A program made the position numbers and the translations under genes. Of a stretch of 64,000 nt of DNA, positions 53,565-62,986 are shown in pieces (within the stretch, counting starts at the first letter, position 1; the number at the start of each line of letters is the position of its first letter). The stretch comes from CAVPOO01 sp963707015 (GTDB lineage Bacteria > Pseudomonadota > Gammaproteobacteria > Thiohalobacterales > Thiohalobacteraceae): NCBI GenBank assembly GCA_963707015.1, contig CAVPOO010000015.1, positions 372,001 to 436,000 on the forward strand. The letters are read 5' to 3'. A model generated the notes under the pieces. The model did no database searches and was not told the origin of the DNA. It saw only the letters and a program-made list of their open reading frames with translations.

Positions 53565-55721
53565 CTAGGCTTTTACCCGAACGATGCGCATTACCAGTGA
53601 AATACTGCGAATTCGGCGCATTACCCGGGCCAGATGTCTGCGGCCATGGACTGCTACGCTAAATGTCATAGTTGTAGTCATTCCATCACGTTCCTCGATT
53701 TCGACATTTTCGATGTTGGAACCAGTATCTGCGATTGCTGCGGCCACCATTGCCAGGACCCCTCGTTGATTGGCGACTTCAAGACGCAGTTCGGCAACAA
53801 AATCGCCCATGACATCCGGTTCCCATTCGACATCGATCCATTTTTCTGGCCGATTTCTGAAATCGGCCACATTCTTGCAATCATCTCTGTGTATCACGAC
53901 GCCGCGGCCAGCGCTTACGAAACCGACGATAGGATCACCGGGAATCGGTCGGCAGCATTTGGCGAAGCTCACCACCATTCCTTCAGTGCCCTTGATGGCA
54001 AGAGGCGCCTTGTCGCCTCGGCTACCCCTAGTTTCCTCGCTGGTTCCAGTTAACCGTCTGGCGACTAACAGTGGCATCCGGTTACCAAGTCCTATGTTCT
54101 CGAGCAATTCCTCCAGGCTTCCCAGTTCACACTCATTTAGATAATCCTGAATACTCTGCTCCGGTAGTTCCGCGAGCGAATAGCCGACGCTGCCGAGTGT
54201 TTTCTCAAGCAACCGGCGGCCCAGATTGACGGCTTCCTCGTGACGCAGTGTCTTCAGGTAGTGCCGGATATTTGACCTTGCCTTGGCCGTAACCACGAAA
54301 TTCAGCCAAGCCGGGTTGGGATGTGCGCCAGGCGCCGTGATGATCTCCACTGTTTGTCCATTCAGCAATGGTGTTCGAAGCGGTGCCAGATGCCGGTCAA
54401 TTTTTGAGGCGATGCAGGTGTTGCCAACATCCGTATGAACGGCGTAGGCAAAATCCACCGCTGTTGCACCGCGTGGAAGTTCCATTATGCTGCCGCGCGG
54501 AGTAAAGACATAAACCTCATCCGGGAACAGGTCGATCTTGACATTCTCGAGGAACTCGAGTGAATTGCCGGCATATTTCTGCATCTCCAGCAATTCGCGC
54601 AGCCACTCGCGCGCACGCCGTTGTGCGCTGTTTCCCGATGAATCATCTCCGGTCTTGTATAGCCAGTGTGCGGCGACCCCGGCGTCTGCAACTCGGTTCA
54701 TATCTTCGGTGCGGATCTGAACCTCGATCGGTACTCCATAAGGCCCGAACAGCACGGTGTGCAGTGACTGATAGCCGTTGGATTTAGGGATAGCGATATA
54801 GTCCTTAAACTTTCCAGGGACTGGTTTGTACAAATTGTGTATTGCGCCGAGCACGCGGTAGCAGGTGTCAACATTGTCGACGATGATGCGAAACGCGTAG
54901 ACGTCAAATACTTCCGAAAATGGTAATCCCTTGTTACGCATCTTCTTATAGAGGCTGAAGAGATGCTTTTCGCGACTCAGCACGCGCCCGGCGAGATCTT
55001 CCTGCCGCAAACGGCGTTTGATGGCCGTTTCAATTTTGTCCAATATCTCCTTGCGGTTGCCGCGAGCCTTCTTTACCGCGTCCGCGAGAACTCGTGAGCG
55101 TGTCGGATAAAGCGCGGCAAAGCCAAGGTCTTCAAGTTCCAGTCGGACGCTGTTCATTCCCAGCCGGTTGGCGATGGGCGCATAGATCTCCAGCGTCTCA
55201 TGCGCAATACGGCGACGTTTCTCGGCGCGCATAACACCCAGTGTCCGCATGTTGTGCAACCGGTCGGCAAGCTTGACGAGGATCACACGGATATCGCGTA
55301 CCATGGCCAGCATCATCTTGCGGAAATTTTCGGCCTGCGCTTCTGCCTGGCTTTCAAATGTGATCTGCGTCAGTTTGCTGACGCCATCTACAAGTTCCGC
55401 GACTTCCTTTCCGAAGGCCCGGGTGACCTGGTCTTTGGCTGTCGCGGTATCTTCAATGACGTCATGGAGGATGGCCGCGATGATGCTGTTGTAGTCCATG
55501 CGCATCTCAGCCAGGATGCGCGCGACAGCAAGGGGATGGTAGATATAGGGCTCGCCCGACAGCCGGTGCTGGCCATCGTGTGCTTCGGCTCCAAAGAGAT
55601 AGGCGCGATAGACTTCACGTACCTGGTCAGATTCCAGGTACTCGTCGAGCATCTTGCACAGGTCGCTGATGAGAAAGCGCGACCCGGCTTCTGTGCTGGC
55701 GTGTTCTGGGTTGGCAGCCAT
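53565..55721 (-). CDS. spoT: Bifunctional (p)ppGpp synthetase/hydrolase SpoT
   Basis: Controls the stringent response, 718 residues. The N-terminal hydrolase has the HD motif (HPLAVARIL, then ILHDVIEDT) with all metal ligands, so degradation should be active. The synthetase follows (EVFDVYAFRIIVD, GYQSLHTVLFGP, VEVQ-type IEVQIRTEDMNRVADAG). TGS (about 395-455; YVFTPRGSIMELPRGATAVDF) and a C-terminal ACT domain (LRLEVANQRGVLAMVAAAIAD) are complete. It is transcribed with rpoZ and gmk upstream. Confidence 0.97.
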   Translation of the reverse strand: MAANPEHASTEAGSRFLISDLCKMLDEYLESDQVREVYRAYLFGAEAHDGQHRLSGEPYIYHPLAVARILAEMRMDYNSIIAAILHDVIEDTATAKDQVTRAFGKEVAELVDGVSKLTQITFESQAEAQAENFRKMMLAMVRDIRVILVKLADRLHNMRTLGVMRAEKRRRIAHETLEIYAPIANRLGMNSVRLELEDLGFAALYPTRSRVLADAVKKARGNRKEILDKIETAIKRRLRQEDLAGRVLSREKHLFSLYKKMRNKGLPFSEVFDVYAFRIIVDNVDTCYRVLGAIHNLYKPVPGKFKDYIAIPKSNGYQSLHTVLFGPYGVPIEVQIRTEDMNRVADAGVAAHWLYKTGDDSSGNSAQRRAREWLRELLEMQKYAGNSLEFLENVKIDLFPDEVYVFTPRGSIMELPRGATAVDFAYAVHTDVGNTCIASKIDRHLAPLRTPLLNGQTVEIITAPGAHPNPAWLNFVVTAKARSNIRHYLKTLRHEEAVNLGRRLLEKTLGSVGYSLAELPEQSIQDYLNECELGSLEELLENIGLGNRMPLLVARRLTGTSEETRGSRGDKAPLAIKGTEGMVVSFAKCCRPIPGDPIVGFVSAGRGVVIHRDDCKNVADFRNRPEKWIDVEWEPDVMGDFVAELRLEVANQRGVLAMVAAAIADTGSNIENVEIEERDGMTTTMTFSVAVHGRRHLARVMRRIRSISLVMRIVRVKA

Positions 55722-55831
55722 CCGCTATCCGCTTCTGCGTCGACGTGGCCAACGCGAGCCCCATGCCGGGAAATTCACCCGATCATAGCATCAAAGCGGC
55801 TTACTGTTGTGTCGGCCTTGGCCTGAAAGCC

Positions 55832-56161
55832 CTACTCGGCAGGTGCGGAGGGAGGTTCAACGGGAGGTTCTTCCGAAGGTACCGTGCTCGATGCCGACGT
55901 CTCCGGAGTTGCCGCGCCGAAGCCGGTTTCACCCAAAGCCGGTTCCTCGGTTTCCGGCGGCGCAACTTCATCAAGGATAGAAGGACCGACATAATTCTCG
56001 GCGATCTCGCGTAATGCGACGACGGTTGGCTTGTCATTTTCCCACTCGATGAACGATTGGGCACCATGCGAAAGCTGCCGCGCCCGCTTGGCCGCCACCA
56101 GCACGAGTTGAAAACGGTTATCAACCTTGTCCAGACAATCTTCTACCGTGATACGTGCCAT
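55832..56161 (-). CDS. rpoZ: RNA polymerase omega subunit
   Basis: Small RNA polymerase subunit of 109 residues. The conserved core MARITVEDCLDKVDNRFQLV and AAKRARQL covers the first 60 residues. The C-terminal 45 residues are an acidic, Pro/Glu/Ala-rich extension (PPETEEPALGETG onward), longer than the E. coli protein (about 91 residues). It lies between gmk and spoT as is standard. No frame problem is seen. Confidence 0.95.
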   Translation of the reverse strand: MARITVEDCLDKVDNRFQLVLVAAKRARQLSHGAQSFIEWENDKPTVVALREIAENYVGPSILDEVAPPETEEPALGETGFGAATPETSASSTVPSEEPPVEPPSAPAE

Positions 56162-56205
56162 AATGAAACCTTAACTCGCTAGGTAAGCGATCTAGTCTAC
56201 CGAAG

Positions 56206-56826
56206 TCAACGGGTTTTCGCCAACAGTCGGGCCAGCAGATCGGCATGCCGGTCTGCCTGCGCCTGGCGTAGCAGGCGCCGTGCCCGAATAATCGCACCCA
56301 AATCGGACACCGCCTCCTTAAGAATATTATTGATGATCACGTAGTTATATTCTGAATAGTGGGAGCTTTCGTTGACGGCATCCTGCATCCGGCGTTCAAT
56401 GACTGCATCCGAGTCCTGCCCCCTTCCCCGCAGCCGCTCACGCAAGGCATCTCTGGAAGGCGGTAGAATGAAAATCCCGATCGCATGATCGAAAACTGAC
56501 CGCACCTGGCGTGCACCCTGCCAGTCGATGTCGAGTATAACATCCTCCCCCCGATCCAACTGGGCTTCGACTGAGGCATAGGCGGTTCCATAGTAATTGT
56601 CGAACACCCTGGCATGTTCCATGAACTCGCCGTTGTCGATCATCGCCTGAAATGATGTCATGTCGACGAAGTGATAGTCGCGACCGTTTACTTCTCCGGG
56701 CCGCATGGGGCGCGTCGTATGCGAAACGGAGAAACTCAGGCCGGCAGTCGTTTCGAGCAAGGCCTTCACGAGGCTGGTTTTTCCGGCCCCTGAGGGGGCT
56801 GAGATAATGTACAGATTTCCTTTCAT
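56206..56826 (-). CDS. gmk: Guanylate kinase
   Basis: Phosphorylates GMP to GDP, 206 residues. P-loop SAPSGAGKTSLVKA (about 9-22), GMP-binding SVSHTTRPMRPGEVNGRDYHF and ILDIDWQGARQVR are intact. The ATG at 56826 gives the usual N-terminus MKGNLYIISAPSG; a 15-residue longer in-frame reading exists but does not match the family. It sits between yicC and rpoZ. Confidence 0.96.
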   Translation of the reverse strand: MKGNLYIISAPSGAGKTSLVKALLETTAGLSFSVSHTTRPMRPGEVNGRDYHFVDMTSFQAMIDNGEFMEHARVFDNYYGTAYASVEAQLDRGEDVILDIDWQGARQVRSVFDHAIGIFILPPSRDALRERLRGRGQDSDAVIERRMQDAVNESSHYSEYNYVIINNILKEAVSDLGAIIRARRLLRQAQADRHADLLARLLAKTR

Positions 56827-56877
56827 AACGCTGAATGCGCGGGACAGACTCAAGCCTGTTCCCGGGCGCACTGATGA

Positions 56878-57744
56878 CTACTCGACGTTTTGCACCTGTT
56901 CGCGCATCTGCTCGATCAGCACCTTGAGCTCGACAGAAGTACGAGTCGTTTCTGCATCTGCCGATTTTGAGGCAAGCGTGTTCGCTTCGCGGTTGAATTC
57001 CTGCATCAGGAAATCCAACCGGCGGCCGACGGGCTCGCTCCGCCCCAGAACGCGGCGCACTTCCTCTATATGGCCGTCGAGACGATCGAGTTCCTCGGCA
57101 ACGTCCATCTTCTGGGCAAGATAGACAAGCTCCTGCTCGAGACGGTTTTGGTCTAGATCGGCAGTTAGTTCGGAGACGCGGGTGGTAAGCCGCTCCCTGA
57201 CTCGCTGTTGAATTTCCGATGTACGCTCGCGCAGCGCGCTGAGCAGTGGTTCCATTGCCGTGAGACGCGTAAGCAGCAACTCGCGAATCTGGGCGCCTTC
57301 ACGTTCGCGTGTCGCGATCAGTTCATCGAGGGCGAGTTCAAACAGATTCCTGGCCTGTTCCTGCAGGCTGCTGCGGTCCGTCGCTTGTTCCTGCAGGACC
57401 CCGGGCCAGCGTAAGACATCGAAAGGATTGATCGGGGCGACCTGCTCGAGTTGCGCTGCAACGCTGGTGACGGCACTCAGCACACGTCCCAACAAGTGCT
57501 CATCAATTGACAACGCTTCAGTTTCCGGTAGCGACGGACAGAGGCGCAGATTGCAATCTAATTTGCCCCGCTTGACTCGCCTGCCGGCACGCTCACGCAG
57601 TGTCGGTTCGAGCGCGCGCAGCTCTTCCGGAAGACGTACCGCCATTTCCAGAAAGCGATGGTTAACGGACCTGAGCTCCAGCGTTATCGTGCCCGTCGCC
57701 AGTTCTGCCTCCTGGCGCGCGAAGGCTGTCATGCTTCGGATCAT
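56878..57744 (-). CDS. yicC: YicC family endoribonuclease
   Basis: A 288-residue YicC-type protein, a family of RNA endonucleases with roles in stationary phase and small-RNA turnover. The signature MIRSMTAFAR at the N-terminus, ELRSVNHRFLEM and the C-terminal GRRLDFLMQEFNREANTLASK are classic. The ATG at 57744 produces this normal N-terminus. First gene of the minus-strand block leading to recG. Confidence 0.95.
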   Translation of the reverse strand: MIRSMTAFARQEAELATGTITLELRSVNHRFLEMAVRLPEELRALEPTLRERAGRRVKRGKLDCNLRLCPSLPETEALSIDEHLLGRVLSAVTSVAAQLEQVAPINPFDVLRWPGVLQEQATDRSSLQEQARNLFELALDELIATREREGAQIRELLLTRLTAMEPLLSALRERTSEIQQRVRERLTTRVSELTADLDQNRLEQELVYLAQKMDVAEELDRLDGHIEEVRRVLGRSEPVGRRLDFLMQEFNREANTLASKSADAETTRTSVELKVLIEQMREQVQNVE

Positions 57745-58064
57745 GTTTCTAAACCTGCGTATCGCACCCAAGCCGGTTGCCGCTCTGGCATGTGCCGACG
57801 CCAGCGAGCGACGTCCTGTAACGTGTTGAAAGTCATGTTTATTACGCATCGTTTCGGATGGGAAATACTATTTTTTCCGCAACTTCTACACCGCTGCCAG
57901 ATTGCGGTGCTTCGGCATTGCGCAGTGTCTCCAACGCCAAAGTAGGTCCTGGGTTAAGTCGCTACGGCGATCGGCCGATTTTGAAGCCATAGTAAATGGT
58001 CTCGCGCCAGGGTGAAACCACTTTCTTGCGCAAGCCGGCCCTTCTTACCCTAGGTTGCTGAGCC
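57745..58064. other. Divergent intergenic region between yicC and the kinase gene
   Basis: About 320 bp that should carry promoters for both the yicC block and the kinase-phosphatase-rph block. It is locally AT-rich near 57860-57875 (ACTATTTTTTCC). No hexamer pair with good spacing could be assigned. Confidence 0.3.
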
Positions 58065-59027
58065 ATGTCACACGAACCTGTCATGAAACCGATCGATCAG
58101 GCACTGCCACCCCATACGCGCGTAGACCGCTATCGTATTGAGAGCACGCTCGGTGGTGGAGGGTTCGGTATTGTCTATCTCGCGCGTGACCGCGCCAATG
58201 GGACCAGGGTAATAATTAAGGAGTACATGCCGGGTAAGCTTGCCCATCGGGAAGCCAATCATCAGGTACGTCCGAGCGGTGAGGCCGAGGCGCGACGTTT
58301 CAGTCACGGCCGCACGCTGTTTCTCCAAGAGGCGAGCGCACTTGCGAAGCTCAAACATCCGAACATTGTCCATGTGGTCAATTTTTTTCGGGCCAACGGG
58401 ACCGTGTACATGGCCATGGAGTTCCAGGCCGGAAGCAATCTGCAGCTTTACATCCGCAGGCGTGGCGGCTTTCTGAGCGCGCGATTTCTACAGACTGTTT
58501 TCCCGCCGTTGCTCGATGGCCTGCGGATCATCCATGGCAGTGATCTTCTCCACCTCGATATCAAGCCGAGTAATGTCCACATTCGTCCGGGTGGTCAGCC
58601 GCTGCTACTGGACTTTGGAGCCGTGCATGGGTTTCCGAAGAGCCGTCAGGATCAACTTGGCCAGGTAATCAGTCCCGGTTTTTCACCGATTGAACAGTAC
58701 GAGCCCAATGGCTATGTGGGCCCATGGTCGGATATATATGCTATCGGTGCCACCATGCGAGCCTGCATTGAAGGCCATCCGCCGCCTTCGGCGAGGGAAC
58801 GTCACGAGCGAGACACGATGCGCAGCGCGATGGTTGCCTTCCGCAAGTTGTATCCAGAGTCGCTCCTGCGTGCAATCGACTGGGCCATGGAGGTCGATCC
58901 CACGCTGCGGCCGCAACGTGTCGACGAACTCCTTGCCGCGCTCACAAAACCGACGGCCGATGAACAGTCAGAGTCGTCCACACCGTTGGAGAGGCTGGTG
59001 GGCAGTCTTCCTTGGGGCAAGGGCTAG
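58065..59027 (+). CDS. Serine/threonine protein kinase
   Basis: A 320-residue Hanks-type kinase without a membrane segment. Glycine loop GGGGFGIVY (30-38), invariant Lys in VIIKEYMP (Lys52), catalytic HLDIKPSN (Asp165; HLD rather than HRD) and DFGAV (Asp183). The activation region SPGFSPIEQY resembles the GT/SPGYxPxEQY motif of bacterial kinases. All catalytic residues are present. It precedes a PP2C phosphatase gene by 5 bp, a normal pair that would reverse its action. Pairs like this are found between yicC and rph in other gammaproteobacteria. Confidence 0.93.
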   Translation: MSHEPVMKPIDQALPPHTRVDRYRIESTLGGGGFGIVYLARDRANGTRVIIKEYMPGKLAHREANHQVRPSGEAEARRFSHGRTLFLQEASALAKLKHPNIVHVVNFFRANGTVYMAMEFQAGSNLQLYIRRRGGFLSARFLQTVFPPLLDGLRIIHGSDLLHLDIKPSNVHIRPGGQPLLLDFGAVHGFPKSRQDQLGQVISPGFSPIEQYEPNGYVGPWSDIYAIGATMRACIEGHPPPSARERHERDTMRSAMVAFRKLYPESLLRAIDWAMEVDPTLRPQRVDELLAALTKPTADEQSESSTPLERLVGSLPWGKG

Positions 59028-59032
59028 CGGCC

Positions 59033-59914
59033 ATGCGCTGTGAGGCAGGACAGATCAATCGCTTGGGTGATCGTGATGAGAATCAGGACCGCTACATATT
59101 GATCGAAGACGACAGCGGGCTGTTGATGGCGGTGGCCGACGGTATGGGTGGTCACGCGCGAGGGGATCTTGCCGCCCAGGCGTTTGTCGACGTGCTGGCA
59201 CGTCGATTTCGTAACAGGCAAGGCCTGGAAGACCCGGAGCAGTTCCTTCGTGACTGCTTCCGCGAAGCGCATCGTTCGATTGTTTCGGTCGGGAGGGCGC
59301 AGAACCCGGCTGTCCAGCCCTTGACTACTGGGGTCGCCTGTCTCATCCATGGCGCGACGGCACACTGGGCGCATGTGGGTGACAGCCGGTTATATCTGTT
59401 GAGAGAAGGCAGGGTGTGTATACGCACCAGGGACCACACGCGTATCGCAGACCTGCTCGAGTCAGGGCTAATCACTGAACAGCGGGCACGTGTCCACCCG
59501 CTGCGGAACCAAGTCAATCGCTGCCTCGGTGGCAGCAGCCGGCTGCCTCAGGTTTCCTCGGGCCCCTGTGTCTATCTGCAGGAAGGCGATGTGGTGTTGC
59601 TTTGTACCGACGGGCTATGGTCTGCGCTGCCGGATACCCGGTTGTTCGCCTTGCTGGGCGCGGGCGACCTGGCAACGGAACTCGACGTTCTGTCGAGAGA
59701 GGCAGAATGCGCCTGCTATCCCAGGAGCGACAATATCACTGCTGTTGCAATCCGCTGGGAAGGCGAAAGATCGGATGTTGCTCGCTCGCGCCGATCGAAA
59801 CGCGCGCAATCGGTGCCGACATCTGCTGACGACCCCGTTGCGCGTGCGATTGCCGAGATTGAGCAGGCTCTAGAGGAATATCAGGGGGAGATGGAGGGCC
59901 GCTGTGGCCGGTAA
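59033..59914 (+). CDS. PP2C-family serine/threonine phosphatase
   Basis: A 293-residue metal-dependent phosphatase. Metal-binding motifs are complete: LGDRDENQDRY, VADGMGGHARGDLAA, AHWAHVGDSRLYLL, LLCTDGLWSAL and SDNITAVAI. It is cytoplasmic. The last 50 residues are an Arg/Ser-rich then acidic helical tail. The ATG at 59033 has AAGGG upstream. It likely counters the adjacent kinase; substrates are unknown. Confidence 0.93.
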   Translation: MRCEAGQINRLGDRDENQDRYILIEDDSGLLMAVADGMGGHARGDLAAQAFVDVLARRFRNRQGLEDPEQFLRDCFREAHRSIVSVGRAQNPAVQPLTTGVACLIHGATAHWAHVGDSRLYLLREGRVCIRTRDHTRIADLLESGLITEQRARVHPLRNQVNRCLGGSSRLPQVSSGPCVYLQEGDVVLLCTDGLWSALPDTRLFALLGAGDLATELDVLSREAECACYPRSDNITAVAIRWEGERSDVARSRRSKRAQSVPTSADDPVARAIAEIEQALEEYQGEMEGRCGR

Positions 59915-59993
59915 TCTCCCGCGAGCTACACAGCTGCTCCGTGGGCGGCTATAATCACGGTTTTACCCTTATCGTCAGGTCACGGAAGCGCCT

Positions 59994-60710
59994 ATGCGCC
60001 CAAGCCAACGCGCCGCGGATGAACTGCGCCATATCCGCATCACGCGCCACTACACGATGCATGCCGAAGGCTCGGCGCTAATAGAATTCGGCAACACGCG
60101 TGTGCTTTGTACGGCCAGCGTCGAGGCAAAGGTACCGCCTTTCCTGCGCGGGAAAGAGCAGGGTTGGGTGACTGCTGAGTATGGCATGTTGCCGCGCTCA
60201 ACCAGTTCGCGCATGGCAAGAGAGGCAGCACGGGGCAAGCAGGGCGGGCGTACCATGGAAATTCAGAGACTCATCGGACGTTCGCTGCGGGCGGTTGTGG
60301 ATATGCAGGCGCTGGGAGAACGTACGCTTACCGTCGATTGCGATGTGATCCAGGCGGATGGTGGAACGCGGACCGCCAGTATCACCGGAGGCTATGTTGC
60401 GTTGGCGGACGCAATTAGCCAGTTACAGGCGGATGGTAGGTTAGAGGGAAATCCATTGTGTGGCCAAGTGGCGTCGGTTTCCGTCGGAATCTATCAAGGG
60501 ACGCCGGTACTGGATCTTGATTATGCGGAGGACTGCAATGCCGAGACGGACATGAACGTGGTTATGAATGACCGCAGTCAGTTTATCGAAGTGCAGGGAA
60601 CGGCAGAGGGTCATCCGTTCTCACAGGAAGAGCTTATGAAAATGCTGGAACTTGCGCGGTCGGGCATATCTCAGCTGCTTGCGGCCCAGACACGGGCCCT
60701 TTCCGAATAG
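59994..60710 (+). CDS. rph: Ribonuclease PH
   Basis: Phosphorolytic 3' exonuclease that trims tRNA precursors, 238 residues. MRPSQRAADELRHIRITRHY at the N-terminus, RVLCTASVEAKVPPFLRGK, TAEYGMLPRST and the active-site LDLDYAEDCNAETDMNVVM match. It is full length, without the rph-1 type frameshift known in some E. coli strains. It is followed by rdgB after 3 bp. Confidence 0.97.
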   Translation: MRPSQRAADELRHIRITRHYTMHAEGSALIEFGNTRVLCTASVEAKVPPFLRGKEQGWVTAEYGMLPRSTSSRMAREAARGKQGGRTMEIQRLIGRSLRAVVDMQALGERTLTVDCDVIQADGGTRTASITGGYVALADAISQLQADGRLEGNPLCGQVASVSVGIYQGTPVLDLDYAEDCNAETDMNVVMNDRSQFIEVQGTAEGHPFSQEELMKMLELARSGISQLLAAQTRALSE

Positions 60711-60713
60711 TCC

Positions 60714-61307
60714 ATGCACAAGATCGTCCTCGCCACTAACAATCCGGGCAAGGTTCGGGAGATCAATGAAATGCTGGCCGGTTACGACCTAAGCGTCGTG
60801 TCCCAGTCGGCGTTCAACGTTCCTGATATCGAGGAAACTGGCCTCACGTTCGTTGAAAATGCACTACTCAAGGCTCGCAATGCGTGCATGCATACCGGGT
60901 TTCCCGCAATCGCCGATGACTCCGGTTTAGAGGTCGACGCCCTGAACGGAGCGCCCGGTATCTATTCGGCACGTTACGCGGGCCAAGGCGCGACTGATGA
61001 GGCCAACCTGCAACAGCTTCTCGATGACCTGAGGGAGATTCCGCAGTCCGGGAGGACAGCACGGTTCCAGTGCCTCATGGTCTATCTTCGGCATCCGCAC
61101 GATCCTACACCGCGGATTTTTCAGGGGACTTGGGAAGGCAGGGTTCTGGACGCGCCACGTGGCGAGAACGGCTTTGGGTATGACCCCGTCTTCTTTGTCC
61201 CGACGCATAACTGCGCGTCGGCGGAGCTTGAGCCTGACATAAAAAATTCCTTGAGTCATCGTGGTCAGGCCCTGCGGGCACTCGTAGCGGCGCTCAAATC
61301 GGCATAG
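60714..61307 (+). CDS. rdgB: XTP/dITP pyrophosphatase RdgB/HAM1
   Basis: House-cleaning enzyme that removes non-canonical purine triphosphates, 197 residues. VLATNNPGKVREINEML, TFVENALLKARNAC, AIADDSGLEVDALNGAPG and GYDPVFFVP are the family motifs. Translationally close to rph and upstream of hemW, a conserved order. Confidence 0.97.
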   Translation: MHKIVLATNNPGKVREINEMLAGYDLSVVSQSAFNVPDIEETGLTFVENALLKARNACMHTGFPAIADDSGLEVDALNGAPGIYSARYAGQGATDEANLQQLLDDLREIPQSGRTARFQCLMVYLRHPHDPTPRIFQGTWEGRVLDAPRGENGFGYDPVFFVPTHNCASAELEPDIKNSLSHRGQALRALVAALKSA

Positions 61308-61346
61308 CGGTCGGGTCGATGGCATTATTCGCGGCAGAGACCCGGA

Positions 61347-62570
61347 GTGCCGCGCTTTTTTCCGGATATCACGGCACTTGTGGTGTTTGAATTCTCTTTT
61401 CCGCCGCCCTTATCCCTGTACATCCACATTCCATGGTGTGCCCGTAAATGCCCTTATTGTGATTTCAATTCGCATGCGGTCAACAATGAGCTTCCAGAGC
61501 GGGCGTACATAGACGCACTGTTAGCAGACCTTGAGCAGGAACTGCCTGATGTGTGGGGCCGTACGGTTGAAACGATATTTATCGGGGGCGGCACGCCCAG
61601 CCTTTTTTCTCCGGTGGCAATCGAGCGTCTGGTGTCTGGCGTCAAGGCGCGCCTGAGTTGTAAGCCGGGACTGGAAACCACACTCGAAGCCAATCCCGGC
61701 ACTTTGGAACAGGGTCGATTCAGGGAGTTTCACGAGGCTGGCATCAGCCGGCTATCCATAGGCGTGCAGAGTTTCAATGACGTGCTGCTCGAAAGTATAG
61801 GTCGCATCCATGATGCCGGAAGTGCCATAAGGGCGGTCGAATCAGCGCGCGACGCTGGATTCGAGACGTTCAATCTGGATCTGATGTTCGGACTTCCCGG
61901 CCAATCGCTCGATCAGGCGCTCTCTGATTTGCAGCTGGCGATGGATTTGCTGCCGCCGCATCTGTCCTGGTATCAGCTGACCGTTGAGCCAAATACCCTA
62001 TTCCATCAACAACGCCCGGATTTGCCCGAGGAAGATCAGATCTGGGACATGCAGGAAGAGGGCCAGGCCCGGCTTGCTGCGCATGGCTACACTCAGTATG
62101 AAATTTCTGCCTACGCGCGTGAAGGACAGACTTGCCGGCACAATCTGAACTACTGGCGCTATGGTGACTACCTGGGCATTGGTGCTGGCGCCCATGCCAA
62201 GATCACGTTCGCGGCCGATCAATATGTGCGGCGGACGTGGAAGATTAAACATCCCCGCGCGTACCTGCGGGCAGCCGTAAATGAAGAGCGCATAGGCGGC
62301 CGGTCGTGTCCTGAACCAAAAAATGTGATATTCGAATTTCTTTTGAATGCGCTTCGGCTGAATAAAGGCTTTGCAAGACAGGATTTCGAGATGTCGACAG
62401 GCCTCAGATTCGCGGATTTGCTGCCCATGCTGAAAGGGATTAAGGCACCCGAGTTGCTGGAGATAGATGCGCATGGAGTCCGGGCTTCAAAACAGGGACG
62501 ATATTATCTGAACGATTTACTGGCAGAATTCCTGCCCGATGACAGGGTGTCTGAGTTGCACGATGATTGA
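61347..62570 (+). CDS. hemW: Radical SAM haem chaperone HemW
   Basis: Coproporphyrinogen-oxidase-like radical SAM protein that inserts haem, 407 residues. Cluster motif CARKCPYCDFNSH, then IFIGGGTPSLF and LEANPGTLEQGRFREF. The usual ISRLSIGVQSFND and LMFGLPGQS are intact. CPYC followed by Asp is typical of HemW and distinguishes it from HemN. The start (GTG 61347, GGAG upstream only weakly placed) is uncertain; the family N-terminus (PPPLSLYIHIPWC) begins about 18 residues later. Confidence 0.93.
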   Translation: MPRFFPDITALVVFEFSFPPPLSLYIHIPWCARKCPYCDFNSHAVNNELPERAYIDALLADLEQELPDVWGRTVETIFIGGGTPSLFSPVAIERLVSGVKARLSCKPGLETTLEANPGTLEQGRFREFHEAGISRLSIGVQSFNDVLLESIGRIHDAGSAIRAVESARDAGFETFNLDLMFGLPGQSLDQALSDLQLAMDLLPPHLSWYQLTVEPNTLFHQQRPDLPEEDQIWDMQEEGQARLAAHGYTQYEISAYAREGQTCRHNLNYWRYGDYLGIGAGAHAKITFAADQYVRRTWKIKHPRAYLRAAVNEERIGGRSCPEPKNVIFEFLLNALRLNKGFARQDFEMSTGLRFADLLPMLKGIKAPELLEIDAHGVRASKQGRYYLNDLLAEFLPDDRVSELHDD

Positions 62571-62748
62571 AGAGGCCGAGGTGATATGCCCTTACTGCGG
62601 TGAGCCTTTTTTAACGGAGGTTGACTGTACGAGCGGCACTCAGGATTACATCGAGGACTGCCCGGTATGTTGCCGGCCCATCGAGTTTCATGCAGCCTGC
62701 GCAGACGGGAAGTTGCTCGATTTGACGGTGCGACGCGACGATGACTGA
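62563..62748 (+). CDS. CPXCG-motif cysteine-rich protein
   Basis: A 61-residue protein with a zinc-binding pair of motifs, CPYCG and CPVC, spaced about 27 residues apart, in the context VICPYCGEPFLTEVD and DYIEDCPVCCRPIEFH. This is the small CPXCG family of gammaproteobacteria, of unknown function. It overlaps the hemW end (ATGATTGA) and the next gene's start, so hemW, this gene and the Rof-like gene form an operon. Confidence 0.88.
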   Translation: MIEEAEVICPYCGEPFLTEVDCTSGTQDYIEDCPVCCRPIEFHAACADGKLLDLTVRRDDD

Positions 62749-62986
62749 ATATACGCCAATCGATTGCCAACTCTACAGTGAGTATGAACTCGCCATATTG
62801 CGGCGTCGACAGTTGCGCATCTTCTGGCAAGACAAAGATGGTCTGACGTATATGGATGTTGTGATGCCGCTCGACCTTCAGACGCGCAGTGGTGCGGAGT
62901 ACCTGTTTGCTCGCGGCCGTGCCGGGGATACTCTCCGATTGCGGCTCGACCACATTACCGGCATGCAACACTTCAACGGGAACTAA
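62741..62986 (+). CDS. rof: Rho-binding antiterminator, Rof/YaeO family
   Basis: An 81-residue protein that matches the Rof family: YTPIDCQLYSEYELAILRR, then a short beta-rich body and RLRLDHITGMQHF at the end. E. coli Rof binds Rho and blocks termination. It overlaps the preceding gene by 8 bp. Identification rests on the N- and C-terminal pattern; function is inferred from the family. Confidence 0.8.
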   Translation: MTEYTPIDCQLYSEYELAILRRRQLRIFWQDKDGLTYMDVVMPLDLQTRSGAEYLFARGRAGDTLRLRLDHITGMQHFNGN

